NCBI GenBank assembly: GCA_019155185.1
Contig: CM032816.1
Location: forward strand, 6,426,510-6,490,509
From: Beaufortia kweichowensis
Lineage: Eukaryota; Chordata; Actinopteri; Cypriniformes; Gastromyzontidae
Length of the DNA stretch: 64,000 nt
Direction of reading: 5' to 3'
Shown: positions 23,801 through 35,540 of the stretch, in pieces
How the letters are laid out: each line of letters starts with the position of its first letter
Position numbering within the stretch: the first letter of the stretch is position 1
The notes under the pieces: generated by a model
The model's database searches: none
What the model saw: only the letters and a program-made list of their open reading frames with translations
Told to the model about the DNA's origin: nothing
Position numbers and translations under genes: made by a program

Positions 23801-26622
23801 TTCTGGTTTATTTAACAAATTAAAAAGCCACGTTGTCTTTCTTTTTTTAGGTGGATTCAATGTTAGTTCTGTAAGGTCACCAGTTAGGCTCCTTTTTGGT
23901 GCCACACAGTCTCCTGGTAGACTTCGACAGCCTACAGCATCCTTTTCAAGAGATCAGGGCAACAAAGAATCATCTCTTATATCTGCAGTTTTTGAGGTAC
24001 AGTAATAGATCTGTTGGTGTACTGTACATTACATGAGTATAAATTACATTTATAGAGACAAATATTGACTTGATCATCTCTGTTTTCAGAGTCAAAATAA
24101 AACTCCACAGAAGATACAGTCTGATCCGTCTGCAGTTGGAACCCCTCGGTCCCCAAGAACTCCAGGCCGGTCAGTTGGAGAGAATGGCTTGACCTTAAGA
24201 GGGAGTCCCTTTCGGTCACCGTCTGTGAAAAATGTAGTGGTGGAGACGCCCAAGAAAAGCCCACTGAAGGGAATACTGAAGACGCCAATGAAAAGCCTCC
24301 TGGACTGTGTTTCTCCAAATGGTGCTTGGCTAAGGAGCCCAAACGTTAAAACACCAAAAAAGAGTGTCACATGGTCTCCATCTCCAAGAAAACGTGTGTC
24401 AGAAAACCCACATGATGTGCCAGAGTCTCCTTTGTTTACAAAAAGATATTCACCAATACTAATAACACCTGGCAAGAATTGCAGCCCAGGTAAAAGGACT
24501 GATGTTTTTAAAACGCCTGACAAGATGCCTCAAAGGAAATGCAAAGTATCTCCTGCCAGTGAGATTACTGGAAATCTTGACCCAGTTAAATCCGAGTCCA
24601 CTGTGAGGTCAGGAAAGATAAGGAGAGCACTGAGCTTACCTTGCAAAGTTATAGAAGGTTCTGGTGACTTTACTTCTATTGAAACACAGCACACTGATCC
24701 TGGTCCTTCAACATTAAAACCTAATATACAAACACCCGTAAAAAGTCCAAGCCATAGGATGTGCACTCGCTCTGGTAGGACACCTGTAAAAGAGTTGTCT
24801 CCATCTCCTGACAAATCTGTTCTAGGTACAAGTCCTTCGCCTCGTAAACGTCTGGGTAGTCATGGATCAGGTACTAGTTTGCAGAGCAGTTTACCTCACC
24901 AAAATTTGAGAAATGATTCACAACTTAGTGAGTCTCAGATAAAAACAATTGAGCTAAGTAAGACCGTCCAAGGGAAAGCAGAAGAGACGTCGTCATCTGA
25001 TTCTCAGCAGTTCGATTGCTCTGCATTTAGCACCACCACAGAGGATGAAAGCATTGATATATCTGAAGCCTCTGTGGTAAAGACACAGCTGATAGGTGGC
25101 ATTAAAATGAACATTGCTTTCTCAAGAAAATCCTCTGAAGTTTTCGAATTTAAGGGCAAGCCAGGCACCCCATCTCAAACAACACCAAGTCGAAGTTACG
25201 GCTTCCGTCAGACTCCAGACCGCCGCCAAAGAGAGGCAGAAGCCCGTCTTGGAAACTCCTTGGGCACGCCAAAGTTCTCCACCCCAAGAGCAAGAAAAAC
25301 TCCTAGATGTGGAAAGGAGTCTACCGATCCTCAACCACTTACTTATGAAGTGGAAATGGAGATCCAGTCCTCAGGCCTGCCTAAACTAAAATTAAGACGG
25401 GTAGATTCTTTCAACGCAGGAGACGGACCCTCTAGTGCATCCAAGGGCATGGCCTCGTATCTCAAGCACCGTAACATGTCGAATGTAAAGGCACCACAAA
25501 ATGAAAGCACTCTTGCACAGTGTTCCAGACATCGGGAATTCGGCTGCATATCTCCATCGCTTTGCAGTCACGGAACCCCTGCCAAAAGTACACCCGGGAA
25601 GGGTGTACAGACATATATATGCCAATCGATGACTCCTACACGGTATCCAACAAGTAACCAATCCCCACTGGCCTCCGGTGAACTCACCCCTTTGACTCCA
25701 TCTCCTCAGAGTATAGGACGGTCAACCCCAGAAAACCTCAATAGTTGGCCTCGTAAAAAACGGGCACGGATTGAGACTTACGGGACCAAAGAGCAGGTCA
25801 TCAAAGGTGTTCCGCTTCTCGAAAAGAAGATATTGGAGGACCCGGAGCTTGAGGGCGTTTTTTGTATTCAAGGGGTGGAAGAACTTAAGGAGACGCTGAA
25901 CACACCAGTTGGGCGAAGGAAATTGAGTCGACAGTCAAGCCAGATAATAGACCAGCAGTGCTCACCAGAAGGCATGGACTGGACTGATACTTTGGTCCAA
26001 GACTGTGATGTCAGAGAAACTGTGAAGCCTGAACAACGGGACTGGATGGGCAGAAAAGGTACAGTCTGCTATATTACAGTGTGAATGTTATTTGTAGCAT
26101 GATCGCAGCTTGCTTGTTATTTTAAGATATCATATGACTATAGTTTAAGCTTCTTGTGTTTGCACAATTTTGTGAACATTGTAGCTTGAATGTTTTTTTT
26201 TTCAGTGGATACACCAACTGGTCCTAAAGTAAAAAAACCTGTTTCTGCCAGTGGAATCTTTGCCTTGACGCAGTCACCTCTGTTATACAAGAAATCAACC
26301 AAAACCAACGAAGCATCGCAATTTGATGGTAAGACAGTACAGATACTTGCATTACTCGGTGTGTGTCAAATAAAAAATGCATTTAACTCTGTTAATACAG
26401 TTGTTAGTGAATTTGGTTTTATAGTAAATATCATATTTGGATTAAATATCAAGTTTAATCAGATCACATTTATTTCCTAATCTGTATAAAGTTGTACATT
26501 AGATTAATCGATCACTTTTTCCAGCAGCATCAAAGTCCGAGCTGGATGCATCTCCTTTTTGCCAACCCAGGCGACGAAGGACACCAAGCAGGACATACAG
26601 CCGAAAGAAACTTTTAGACTAA
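17851..26622 (+). CDS. ticrr: treslin (TopBP1-interacting checkpoint and replication regulator)
   Basis: Vertebrate Sld3-like factor that, once CDK-phosphorylated, binds TopBP1 and with MTBP loads CDC45 to fire replication origins (family knowledge). 22 coding exons hold one frame: 17851-18510, 18929-19181, 19259-19479, 19628-19856, 20214-20358, 20447-20580, 20653-20844, 21095-21240, 21502-21602, 21771-21858, 21993-22075, 22168-22398, 22488-22575, 22760-22835, 22930-23067, 23153-23243, 23400-23458, 23544-23678, 23851-23996, 24090-26058, 26206-26328, 26525-26622. About 1,801 aa (human 1,910). The start is the ATG at 17851 (G at -3 and +4); the frame is open upstream but has no ATG. Landmarks: QWDRPDLTSPTK (exon 1), QRTPVRQKM (exon 7), TTEEELISHLE in the Sld3-like region (exon 8), the TopBP1-binding CDK sites ETPLHK (ACG 23188-23190) and EESPVK (TCT 23437-23439), a 2-kb exon crowded with SP/TP sites, and the C-terminal SRTYSRKKL. 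The exon 7/8 junction is the least certain. Confidence 0.96.
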
Positions 26623-26950
26623 GTCTTTTATTTCAAAATTCAATTGCCTTATACTGCACTGCTTTTAGAAAATCAAACACACTTGTATAAAACGTTTGTC
26701 TGTTTTGAATGTTGTCTTTATTAGCTGTGGTCTTCAGCTTGTATAATAATGCATTACACAGTATTGTATATTTTGTACTTATTGTATATTACACAAATGT
26801 TGCATGTGACATCAGTTAGATTCAATGCAAGTCGTAAGAGTTTTAACTGGTCTGACTTAAATGTGTATTGTGGATTTTATGTAGCTTTATTCGTGTGGCA
26901 GCTGGCCTTAAACATCTCAGTCGAAATGTAAATGTTAAACAGATAATTTT

Positions 26951-26956
26951 AATAAA
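26951..26956 (+). terminator. ticrr: ticrr polyadenylation signal
   Basis: AATAAA 329 nt after the TAA stop codon, the first perfect hexamer downstream. Confidence 0.6.
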
Positions 26957-27034
26957 GATACTGTTGTTCTTAAACTTGTGCATGCTTTATCTTTTTAGAA
27001 AGTAATGCAAAATGTAGACATTTTAGTAAAATAT

Positions 27035-27412
27035 TGGTAACATTTTACAGTAAGGTTAACGCTATTTAATGCATTAGTTACCATGAACTAAGCTTTTAGC
27101 ATTTATTAATTTTTCTTAATGTTAGGTGATGTTATATTAACTAATTTCGGGAGGAGCACGCGCAGATAATTGAACCGGCCAATTCATCATCAGTAATCAC
27201 ATCGTCTGCCCTATCAGCGCAAGAGAGAACCGCTATAAATAACCAAGCAGCCATACTGGACAAGGGGAGCGTTCCAGGTTCGGCAAGAACTGCTGAGCTC
27301 GAACCTCCTCCCTGGACAACACTCTCGCTTATATCTGTAAAGGCAAACTCCTGAATGAATGTTCATGTTAGTTTATTGTGCATTAACTAATAACAGTTAA
27401 TAGTAGGTGTTA
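27035..27412. mobile_element. second MITE-like copy, interrupted by a GC-rich insert
   Basis: The left flank, TTGGTAACATTTTACAGTAA followed by GG, and the phrase AATGCATTAGTTACCATGAAC match the 7.88-kb element. The right flank has the matching GTTCATGTTAGTTTATTGTG and CATTAACTAATAAC. The distal terminal repeat is truncated. Between about 27148 and 27350 lies foreign-looking, GC-richer DNA (separate entry). Confidence 0.55.
27148..27350. mobile_element. GC-rich insert of unknown class, possibly an LTR fragment
   Basis: About 200 bp, clearly richer in G and C than its AT-rich host repeat. It contains GGGAGGAGCACGCGCAG, a TATA-like CTATAAATAACC, CGTTCCAGGTTCGGC and GAACCTCCTCCCTGG. It has no ORF of note. 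The TATA-like motif and sharp composition borders suggest a solo-LTR or SINE-like fragment, but I cannot name a family. Confidence 0.35.
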
Positions 27413-28344
27413 CTGAGGCATGATGTGAGGATGTACACGTTTTCTGTAGAAACAGAAAAGTCGTAGGAAGTGTCACAGCTTCTTGCTTGTAATATTTGCC
27501 AGTAAAAAGAAATCATTTGTTCTCTTATTTATCTGACTTTTTGCGTGTCCTTGGTATTTTGGTAGGTTTAAATCTACTGGTTGTCACAAATTAACCACAA
27601 AACTATAAACTGGTTATCTAAGACCAAATGACTATTGCTTAAAATATTTTAATTCTGGAAACACAAACAATTATAGACAGCCTAAAGCTTGACGTTGGAC
27701 TCACCGTTTCCGTTTTCATCAATGTGTAAACTGCACCATCTAGTGTTCTATAAGAGCCCTAATATGTGGATTTGTTCGCTGATTAATACATGCAACACTT
27801 CCAGTGCATTGAAAAGTACACATTTATTTGGGCCAACCTAATCAGAACCGGTAAGATTAGTTCTGCTGTGTTTTATTGACTTTATAATCCCCAAAGTTTA
27901 TGACTTGTGTGGGCATAACTAAATTATGAACTGAAGATTTCAGAAAAGCTGCTAGATACATTTCACCAATCTATAAATGCTTCACTTTAGTCTGTTTGAA
28001 GATTCAACAACTTAAAATCTACCTCACATTAGTGCTCTTTTCACAGTGATGTAAATGGCAAAAAGATTTCAAAAGTTGCTTAACAATTAACCTTCAGCAT
28101 CAGGCATAAATTCTACCATGTACCTCAGATCTTCTTTAAGCATTACCTAAGGAATAAAAACATTACACTGATAGAAATGATCACATTTGGGTCTAGGTGT
28201 TACTGTATCAAAGTCTTTTAACCGGTTAACCACACTGAAGATCTGCACACCAAGTTTGATTTTGCACATTTTTGTCATTTTGCACATTTCCAACATTTTT
28301 GTCTGAAAGAAACAAGCACATCATCAAGTAGGTGTAGTGGGCCT
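27413..28344. other. intergenic region ticrr-pdia3
   Basis: AT-rich spacer between two genes that converge (ticrr + and pdia3 -). No gene or strong repeat is seen apart from the interrupted element on its left. Confidence 0.5.
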
Positions 28345-28350
28345 TTTATT
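28345..28350 (-). terminator. pdia3: pdia3 polyadenylation signal
   Basis: TTTATT on the + strand reads AATAAA on the - strand, about 355 nt beyond the pdia3 stop codon. The 3' UTR between contains an A-run at about 28430-28445 (T-run in the transcript). Confidence 0.55.
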
Positions 28351-28703
28351 TCACAATCCTTCCAAATGTACAAAAAAAAGAAAGCATGGTATAAAAACAT
28401 AATTCACCAAATCCCCTCCCCTTTTCATGAAAAAAAAAAAAAAAATATGTGGAATGGGTCTCAAAAGTGCATTTCTCCAGGGTACAGTAGAGGGAAAATA
28501 ATCTCAATTTGACAAATCTGTACCTCTTCCACTCATCTAAAAATCACAAATAGTCTGGCCTCCACAACCTTGGACAGTGTTCCCAGAGCAGCAGGCCCAA
28601 GAGAGGGCTGGCGTTGTGTCAGAGCACTCTGTTCACTAAAGATTGTAATATAATTTACGTCTCCTGCTAAATTCCCTCCTCACAGATGTTGGGCTGTGAT
28701 TGT

Positions 28704-31700
28704 TTATAACTCAGACTTCTTCTTCTTTGTTTTCTTCTCGTCCTCCTGAGCCACAACAGGGTTAGTGGCCTCTCTCTTCAGGTAGGAAATAAAGTCGCTG
28801 ACCTCACGACCGCCCTGAAAAAATAAAACTTGATTAGCTTCATTTCTATCTGCACATCTGAGTTTGGATTTGCGCAACCAGAAAGACAAACCTCGTATTT
28901 CTTTGGATTCTGTTTCCGACCGGCAGGAGAGAAATAGATTGTCGGGAACCTAAAAACAAAGAGTTGGGAATGAGTAAATCAAAACACAAACGGCAAACTA
29001 GCTATATACACATGATGCACGCTACATACCCGCTAACTTGATATTGAGAGGGAACATCATTGGCGGTGGCGTCCATCTTTGCGATGACAATGTTTGGATC
29101 ATTGGAAAGCTGTAAAATAAAAACAGCATTTATGCAACTGCAATATAAAATGGTTTCCTTAATCACAATACTTTAATATCGATCGATCTCCAAACACTAA
29201 CCTTCTCTCCAAGTTCTTTGTATTTGGGCTCCAAGCTCTTGCAATGCCCACACCAGGGAGCATAAAACTCGATGAGAACATCTTTGCTGTCGTCATTTAC
29301 AATCGAGTCAAAGTTCTCAGCCACAACCACCTGCAACAAAAAAGTTGCAGGTTACGCTGACAATTATCAGAAAGGTCACAGGAAGTAGTGCTGAAAGAAA
29401 AATCCCCTGACGCACCTTCACGGGGCCATCGTTGCTCTCGGGAACAGGCTCAGATTTGAGATAACGCTTCAGGTTTCCATCAAAATAATCCTGCAGGAAT
29501 TTCTCCAAGGCCTTACCATCACGACTGCAGAAACAGAAAATGATTTGCGATTATTGCTTGTACCTGACCTGATTTTTTTCCAAAAAGCCTAACCAGATTT
29601 AACACAGACATGTATACAACAACACTAAAGATGATAAAAACTATTACAAGCTACTGCAAGCATGAATCAATGCAAGACACTTACGAGAACTCCTCCTTCA
29701 TGACGTATTTGTCACCCTTGACTGTTCGGATGCCGACGACAGGCAGCTCTCCGCTGCTGGCGTCCAGACCCAGCTCAGACACATCATGACTGAAACGGTT
29801 CTTATTGGCAACAGCAAAGCTAAGCTTCTTTCCCTGATCCAGGAAGCTCTTGGCCACCTTCATTACCCTGAAAAGAAACAAGATCGGTCAGACCCTGATG
29901 CGTAAATAAATATAAACGATTTATTAAACGTACTTGAACTTCAGTTTAGTTTGTCACAGCCTCCAATTTGTTTATTGTTAAAAGAGCAATGAACAAAAGC
30001 TCTTATGCATGTGTGTATATAAACAAGCACTTCTTTAAAAATGTGTATCTATGTATATATACACGCTTAAGGAAACAAAACAAGCTTAACAAAAATAAAG
30101 TTATACATCTACCTGTTCCTCCAGTAGTTGGAACCTTTGGGGTTCTTTTCATAATCCACATCGTAATAAGCCACCAACAAGTCTTTGCCTTTCAGCTGGT
30201 CTTTATTGTCATCAGTCATGTGAGGGCAGATGCCAAAACTGTCATATGATGGGAATTGTTTTTAAATATTAGACAAATTCATAATTTCACACAACACTAT
30301 GAGACTCATTTTGATTAGTTGAAACTTACATGTTATCCTGAATAAACTTTTTGATCGTTGAGCTTGTGAACGAACCCTCTGTGAACTTCACGCTCCCATC
30401 CTCAAATTTGTTGCTGAGATGAGGTGGCCGGAACAAAATGATTCCCCTGTAAAATGCATAAAACCAGTTTAGGCATGAAAAACAGGATGACTTTGAAGCA
30501 AAAGTGAAACTGAAACTAAATACGCCACATACTCTCCATCGATGTCATGTTTCTTCAGCAGGTCCTCCACATTAGTGTGAGCAAATCGGTAGGACTCTCT
30601 GAAAGCACTAGCAGCCTTCAGGAACTCACCCTGGGCGGCACTTCCTCCGTCAGCAAAAAAACCTGAGACGTTGATAACCATTAGATGCAATTCAGCCACC
30701 AGCACCTTTATAAACTTGTCTGGTATTAAAAACAGGAATCTGACACAGCTAATCACTCACCCACAACACTGGCATCACGGTCCTTGATGAACTTCTCAAA
30801 CGCCGCCTCACTTTTGATCTCCACAGAGGCTGGGCCTGCCTGCTTTTTCAGATGGCTAACAATCCCATCTATTGGAAAAAATTATCCATAAAATGAGTGA
30901 GATCCGTTTAGGTGTGGTGAGAGAGGACTGTAGTCTCGAGCAACATACCGGCTGTTCTGGGACCATCGTAGCCACCAGATTCCTCTCCGCCTCTGAAGAT
31001 CTTCAGGGTTGGGTATCCGCTTACACCATATTTGCTGCACACGTTGGAACTGGCGGTACAGTCCACCTAGATCATATTAGAGACAAACATTACAATTTTG
31101 AATGTTTATAAGTGAAAACGGATCCTGATGAATGTGTGGGGTTGAATAGCAATACCTTAGCAAGAGATACGATGCCTTTCAGTCGAGTGGCGGCCGCCTC
31201 ATACTCGGGTGCGAGACGTTTGCAATGACCACACCTAAAATGTAATATGATTTTATTAATTTATAAATGCACATTTCTTAAACATATATTATTATTTTTC
31301 AGATAAAAACAAGTCACGTACGGATTTAAACGAAATGAGGGCAAATAAATGTTTGGGTGAACTTTCACTTTTACAACAAACTCCCTCGGGAGATGAAATG
31401 ATTTCAATTCATTCAAATTCCGCTAAAATTGGTTTACGATTTAATATGCATAGTGTGGTGTTCACCTACACATTACTACTAGTAAATAGTCACGTTACAC
31501 CAGGTTATGATTTAACTCGGTCCAGTTCAAGTTAAGTCATTATCGCGGAACTACGCAATCCAGCGTAACCCAATCACATACGGACAACGAAACTTTATTG
31601 GCCAGTGAGAACGTTACAACAGAGGGCGGCCAAGCCTTCTAGCATCCTCGTCCCGCCCTCATCTGATCAACTAAATCTACGAGCTAACTAATAAAGCTGA

Positions 31701-32447
31701 ACACATAGTTCACATAAAGCTGAAAAGTGAAGCAAACGAGTAAGATTCAACCATTTTACACGCATTACGACGCAAAAAAAATCAGTGTTTTGCTGTGAAA
31801 ATCATATTGACTTTAAAACTAATTAAACTAGCGGCATAATGTTTTACAAACACGATCTCAGAGCAGTATAAAAATTAAAAGGCTACTAACAGGAAGTACT
31901 TGATATAGTTATCTACGCCCCCAACTATGGAGCTGCATGGATTTATTCGTATCCTTATCCCTAGGTTTTGCAATGAAAGATTTAAAAAATTCCTCATTGC
32001 TTTATATACACAACACATGCACGGGTTTCTTACAGGCCTTCTCAGAAACTTGCAGGTTTCCAACGTGACTTGTAAAAGCAGCTCTTACTTTACCTTTAGC
32101 AAAGCTAGCCTAGCTGTACAATAAAAAAAGCAGAGCATAAATGTAATGAAGATTTTAAAATACATGTCGTATGGATTTGGTTAGTTATTAAATTAATATA
32201 TTCGTATGACAGACTGCATTACATTAGTTTACCTAAACAGACATGCATGCTAATGCATGACAACTTCTAAACGGGACACGGGATTTTAACGCCTCAAATG
32301 TCTTAACACTCACCAGGGTGCGAAGAATTCAACCAGGATAAGATCATGATCTCCGATTTTTCTGTCAAAATCGTCATCCGTGTACTCGAGCACATCGCTC
32401 GCCCTCGCAGCCGCTGCAAGAGCAGCGATAAACAGCAAACGCAACAT
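28704..32447 (-). CDS. pdia3: protein disulfide-isomerase A3 (ERp57)
   Basis: ER thiol oxidoreductase that works with calnexin and calreticulin on glycoproteins and in MHC class I loading (family knowledge). Thirteen exons, as in human, keep one frame: 32447-32314, 31234-31156, 31066-30949, 30868-30761, 30662-30533, 30446-30330, 30238-30113, 29867-29685, 29524-29416, 29330-29202, 29109-29030, 28949-28892, 28814-28704. The protein is 493 aa. The N-terminus MLRLLFIAALAAAARA is a signal peptide. Domain order is a-b-b'-a'. The first APWCGHC active site is split by intron 1 (TG|G of Trp); the second lies at about 29247-29264 (EFYAPWCGHCKSLEPK). Other marks are cis-Pro GYPT and GFPT loops, FGICPHMT and YWRNRVMKVAKSF. 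The C-terminus is lysine-rich and ends KSEL, a KDEL-like retrieval signal, where human has QEDL. Intron 1 is the longest (about 1.1 kb). Confidence 0.97.
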
Positions 32448-32630
32448 TGCAAACCCTGGAGACTTCAGTGCAAAAGTGGGTTTAGATGGGTAATATCTCA
32501 GCAGCCCTCTATTAACTGCTCCTTAATGCTGTATAAAGAGCAGACAAGACAAGACGAGGCCTGCTGGATTTTGCACAGTGCGCTCAATGAAAAGGATGTG
32601 CAAACCCGGAGCTCTTCAAAGTAACCAAAG

Positions 32631-32649
32631 TGTGGCATCTCACTATTGG
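32631..32649 (-). promoter_or_regulatory. pdia3: ER stress response element (ERSE) upstream of pdia3
   Basis: On the - strand the sequence is CCAAT, then nine bases, then CCACA. The consensus is CCAAT-N9-CCACG, bound by NF-Y plus ATF6/XBP1 (established knowledge); the last base differs. It lies about 185 bp upstream of the pdia3 ATG. Another CCAAT, in + orientation, lies at about 32680. Confidence 0.7.
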
Positions 32650-32729
32650 ATTTTCAGCAGCGTCATACTGTTTCAATCATCCAATCAGAAATCAGTAAAC
32701 ACATACTTCCGGGTATGATCTTTTTGTTA

Positions 32730-33577
32730 TTAGAAATGCACGTCGTTGTATTTGCTTCCTAGTATTTTCCTTGATCTCGTAAGATCGTTAAAAGGCTTTT
32801 TTCATGGTTAAATAGTTGAAATGTAGTTATGTTTGATTAAACGTACTGAACATACATAATTTAATAATATATTAGTTATATTGAATATATGATGATAGAT
32901 GTTCATTACATTTGTAATATAAATAAATACCCCTATTCTGAACTCCTGGAAATCTACAGCACACCAATATCTGGCAAAACAGGAAAAATGCGAAGTTGCC
33001 CAGCATTTTTTTTAATGAATTGCGTAACAAAATGTCTTATGCTTTTAGGTTATATTTTTAGCCCATTAATAGAAAATGTGAATTTTTTTCTAAACTTTGT
33101 CGATCTGTAGAAATATTTTCCAATAAGCAATAGTTTGCCAGACACAATTGCTGCGTTGCAGAAAACTTGTTCCCACCTCAACCCGAAAATACTTAATTTT
33201 TTATACTAAATCATTAGTAACAATAACGCTTACAATAATGTTACTAAATATTTTTAATGCTTCTAAATTCAGACGTTCTTTCCAGGTTCGAAGGTGGGAA
33301 ATATCCTAAATCCGAGTTGTGTGGAACGCAGGGTATATTCCCATTGTACATGAACACATGACGACACGTCAGAATTTTTTATTTTTATTTTCTTAAGCTT
33401 TTTTAAAACATTTCCCCGGCAACAATATTAATTAATAACACATTATTTTTAAAATAAAAGGTTGTTTTTTCACCGTCGTTTATTTTTAAACCATTTTCCG
33501 TAAAACGTCTATTAGTTGTTTTATCTGACTAACATGCCAGTATCTTGTGCGTATATAGTCTATGTCTGATTAAAACA
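32730..33577. other. intergenic region pdia3-catsper2 relic
   Basis: AT-rich spacer between two divergent loci. No gene, tandem repeat or recognised transposon is seen. Confidence 0.5.
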
Positions 33578-35026
33578 ATGAGCCGTGAAGAGGAGAAAAT
33601 AAGATTAAAAACCATCAAACACTGTAAATACCAACTACTGGAGCAGGACAACAAAATACATCCAAAGTACACCTGCAAGGATGTGACTGGTACGTTACAC
33701 ACTGATGCTTTAATGTATCAGGTAGCCGCTTATCAGGTGTGAAATTTCCAATATGATCACATTTTCTTCATTTACACATCATATTTTCACAGACGAGGAG
33801 CGATTTAGCCGTCTGGGAAATGGAGATGACAATTTGGTGGCGTTTAATATCAAGCGGAGATTACAGCGTGTGTTCAACCGATACGCAAGATTCCCTCGCT
33901 TGGATATGATAGCGCACTCGATTTTGGATGGTATCCTTTCATATGCAACAACTTTGATATTTGTTTAATATTGTAAGAGAAAAACTAATGTTTTAACGCC
34001 AGGGTTTACTAATCGGTATACTCTCCTTAATCTAAATATATTAAGTAAGCTGTTTCCAAGAATGATAAATGTCTGTGTCGTTTTAAGTATTGTTGCACTG
34101 TTCCTAGATGCAGGTAAGCGATCATTACCTAAGGATTTAGGTTTTTAATAGCTCCATATTATAGGATAAAGAACAAATATGCTGTCATTTCTCAGCATTA
34201 TCTGTTTACTTTGTTCACACACACGAGGAAAATGAGCACCCAAGCCAAGAGAACCTTCATAAAGGTCTACAAATCATGAAATGGTGCATACTTTGCGTTC
34301 TCCTCTTGGAAATCTTACTGAAATGGCTGGATGATTTCAGGAAGTTTTGGGAAAGTAAATGGAACATCTTTGATTTAATTTTTTTGAAGATATTCGCCAA
34401 ATTTCCAGAGATGCGTCTTATTTTGATGTCAATCTACAGATTAGTGCTGGTTTGTAATGATCAATATTAAATCCTATGGATTATGGATAAAATACTAACA
34501 ATTAATGCAAACAAATTTTAACAGGGGAAACCATTCAGACAACGGTTGCTGATCCTTCTATTAGTGTTTTATATTTTTGCTACTCTTGGAGTCAAACTCT
34601 TCGCCAAGTACACAACCTCCACTGTTCCAGGTCTTCTATACCAAAGCGATTTCAAGTGAGACCTATTTTTGCTATTTTATGGATTATGTTATAGCTACAT
34701 TTGTCTTTGTGTATGTCAGACAACTTTTATACTTGAAAACTATGCTATACTATGCGAAGCTGTGAGAAATAACTTAACTCTTATGTTCTTCATCATTAAC
34801 ACTAGAGGGAGCCGTTATACATTGAAACGTGTTGTTCGCAATTATTTGCACTCAAATATTATTTAGGTGTAAAAATAATAATTGTGTAGACCTCTTCTGT
34901 TTATGAAAAAGATTTGACTTCCACAGAAATAGAATTGTCATAGATCTTTATGTTATATTATAATTATACCTGTTTCTTGACAACTGGACATTTTTCCTGC
35001 CCTCCCTAGAATGTGTAAATTATTAA
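33578..35026 (+). pseudogene. catsper2: cation channel sperm-associated protein 2, degraded copy
   Basis: CatSper2 is a pore subunit of the sperm flagellar calcium channel. Exon-like blocks with splice sites lie at 33578-33689 (starts MSREEEK), 33793-33930, about 34046-34113 (S1-like LFPRMINVCVVLSIVALF), 34196-34449 (S2, LLLEILLKWLDDFRKFW), 34525-34655 (S5, LLILLLVFYIFATLGVK) and 34927-35026 (pore-like FLDNW). Identity rests on these motifs and on neighbours ckmt1 and pdia3, which also flank CATSPER2 in human. Defects: the S3 end and the whole charged S4 helix are missing (WNIFDLIF runs straight into LKIFAKFPEM near 34378-34390). An in-frame TAA at 34961-34963 interrupts the pore exon. The second intron has no AG acceptor that keeps frame. 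S6 and the C-terminus are not found before ckmt1. Many teleosts lack CatSper, so a relic is plausible. The alternative is a truncated but expressed gene. Confidence 0.75.
33931..34045 (+). other. catsper2: probable U12-type (minor spliceosome) intron in the catsper2 relic
   Basis: The donor GTATCCTT at 33931-33938 and the branch-point-like TCCTTAAT at 34024-34031 are textbook U12 signals, and the next AG is 14-16 nt beyond the branch A, the usual U12 spacing. The AG at 34044-34045 does not restore the frame of the S1 block; cutting one base earlier, after AA, would. Confidence 0.6.
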
Positions 35027-35033
35027 CAGGGTA

Positions 35034-35052
35034 TCCATCCATCCATCTATCC

Positions 35053-35137
<85 letters not shown>
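35034..35137 (+). repeat. tetranucleotide microsatellite (ATCT)n
   Basis: About 100 bp of near-perfect ATCT units preceded by a few ATCC variants. It directly follows the last recognisable catsper2 block. Confidence 0.97.
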
Positions 35138-35539
35138 ATGTTATCCTGTCATTATAGAATATGCAGGGTAAGGGCAACACTGAGGGAAAAGTTAAAAAAG
35201 GCTTTTTGTCACATGACATATTACTCTAGGGTAATGAACATGTGCTAATTAAAATCACCAGCTTATATACTTCAAAAACTTCGACACTCAAGGCCATTCT
35301 TGACAGTGTATATAATAGTATTATTGAACACAATCAAGTTACTATGTGACAAATCGTTAGCGCCACATTAACACAATCATGAAGTACAATACATTCACCC
35401 CTGTTTTATACTGGAGTGTGATATGTCTGATGTAACACAAAGGCATGCTGTATGGATCAATATCAGTGGAATATTAAAGGAGGGAGGGATACACATGAGG
35501 GAGGAGTCAGGAGAAGGGGGCGGAGTTACAGCCAATGTA
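35138..35539. other. spacer between catsper2 relic and ckmt1
   Basis: About 400 bp. I searched it for the missing CatSper2 S6 segment and C-terminus and saw none. A purine-rich stretch (GGAGGGAGGGA..., 35479-35523) lies just beyond the ckmt1 stop codon. Confidence 0.5.
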
Positions 35540-35540
35540 T

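Noticed and set aside
24092..25661. Several antisense open frames opposite the large ticrr exon
   Set aside because: Shadows of a 2-kb coding exon; no start context, splice sites or homology.
35034..35137. CRISPR-like or satellite array
   Set aside because: It is a simple ATCT microsatellite in a vertebrate genome, without spacers.
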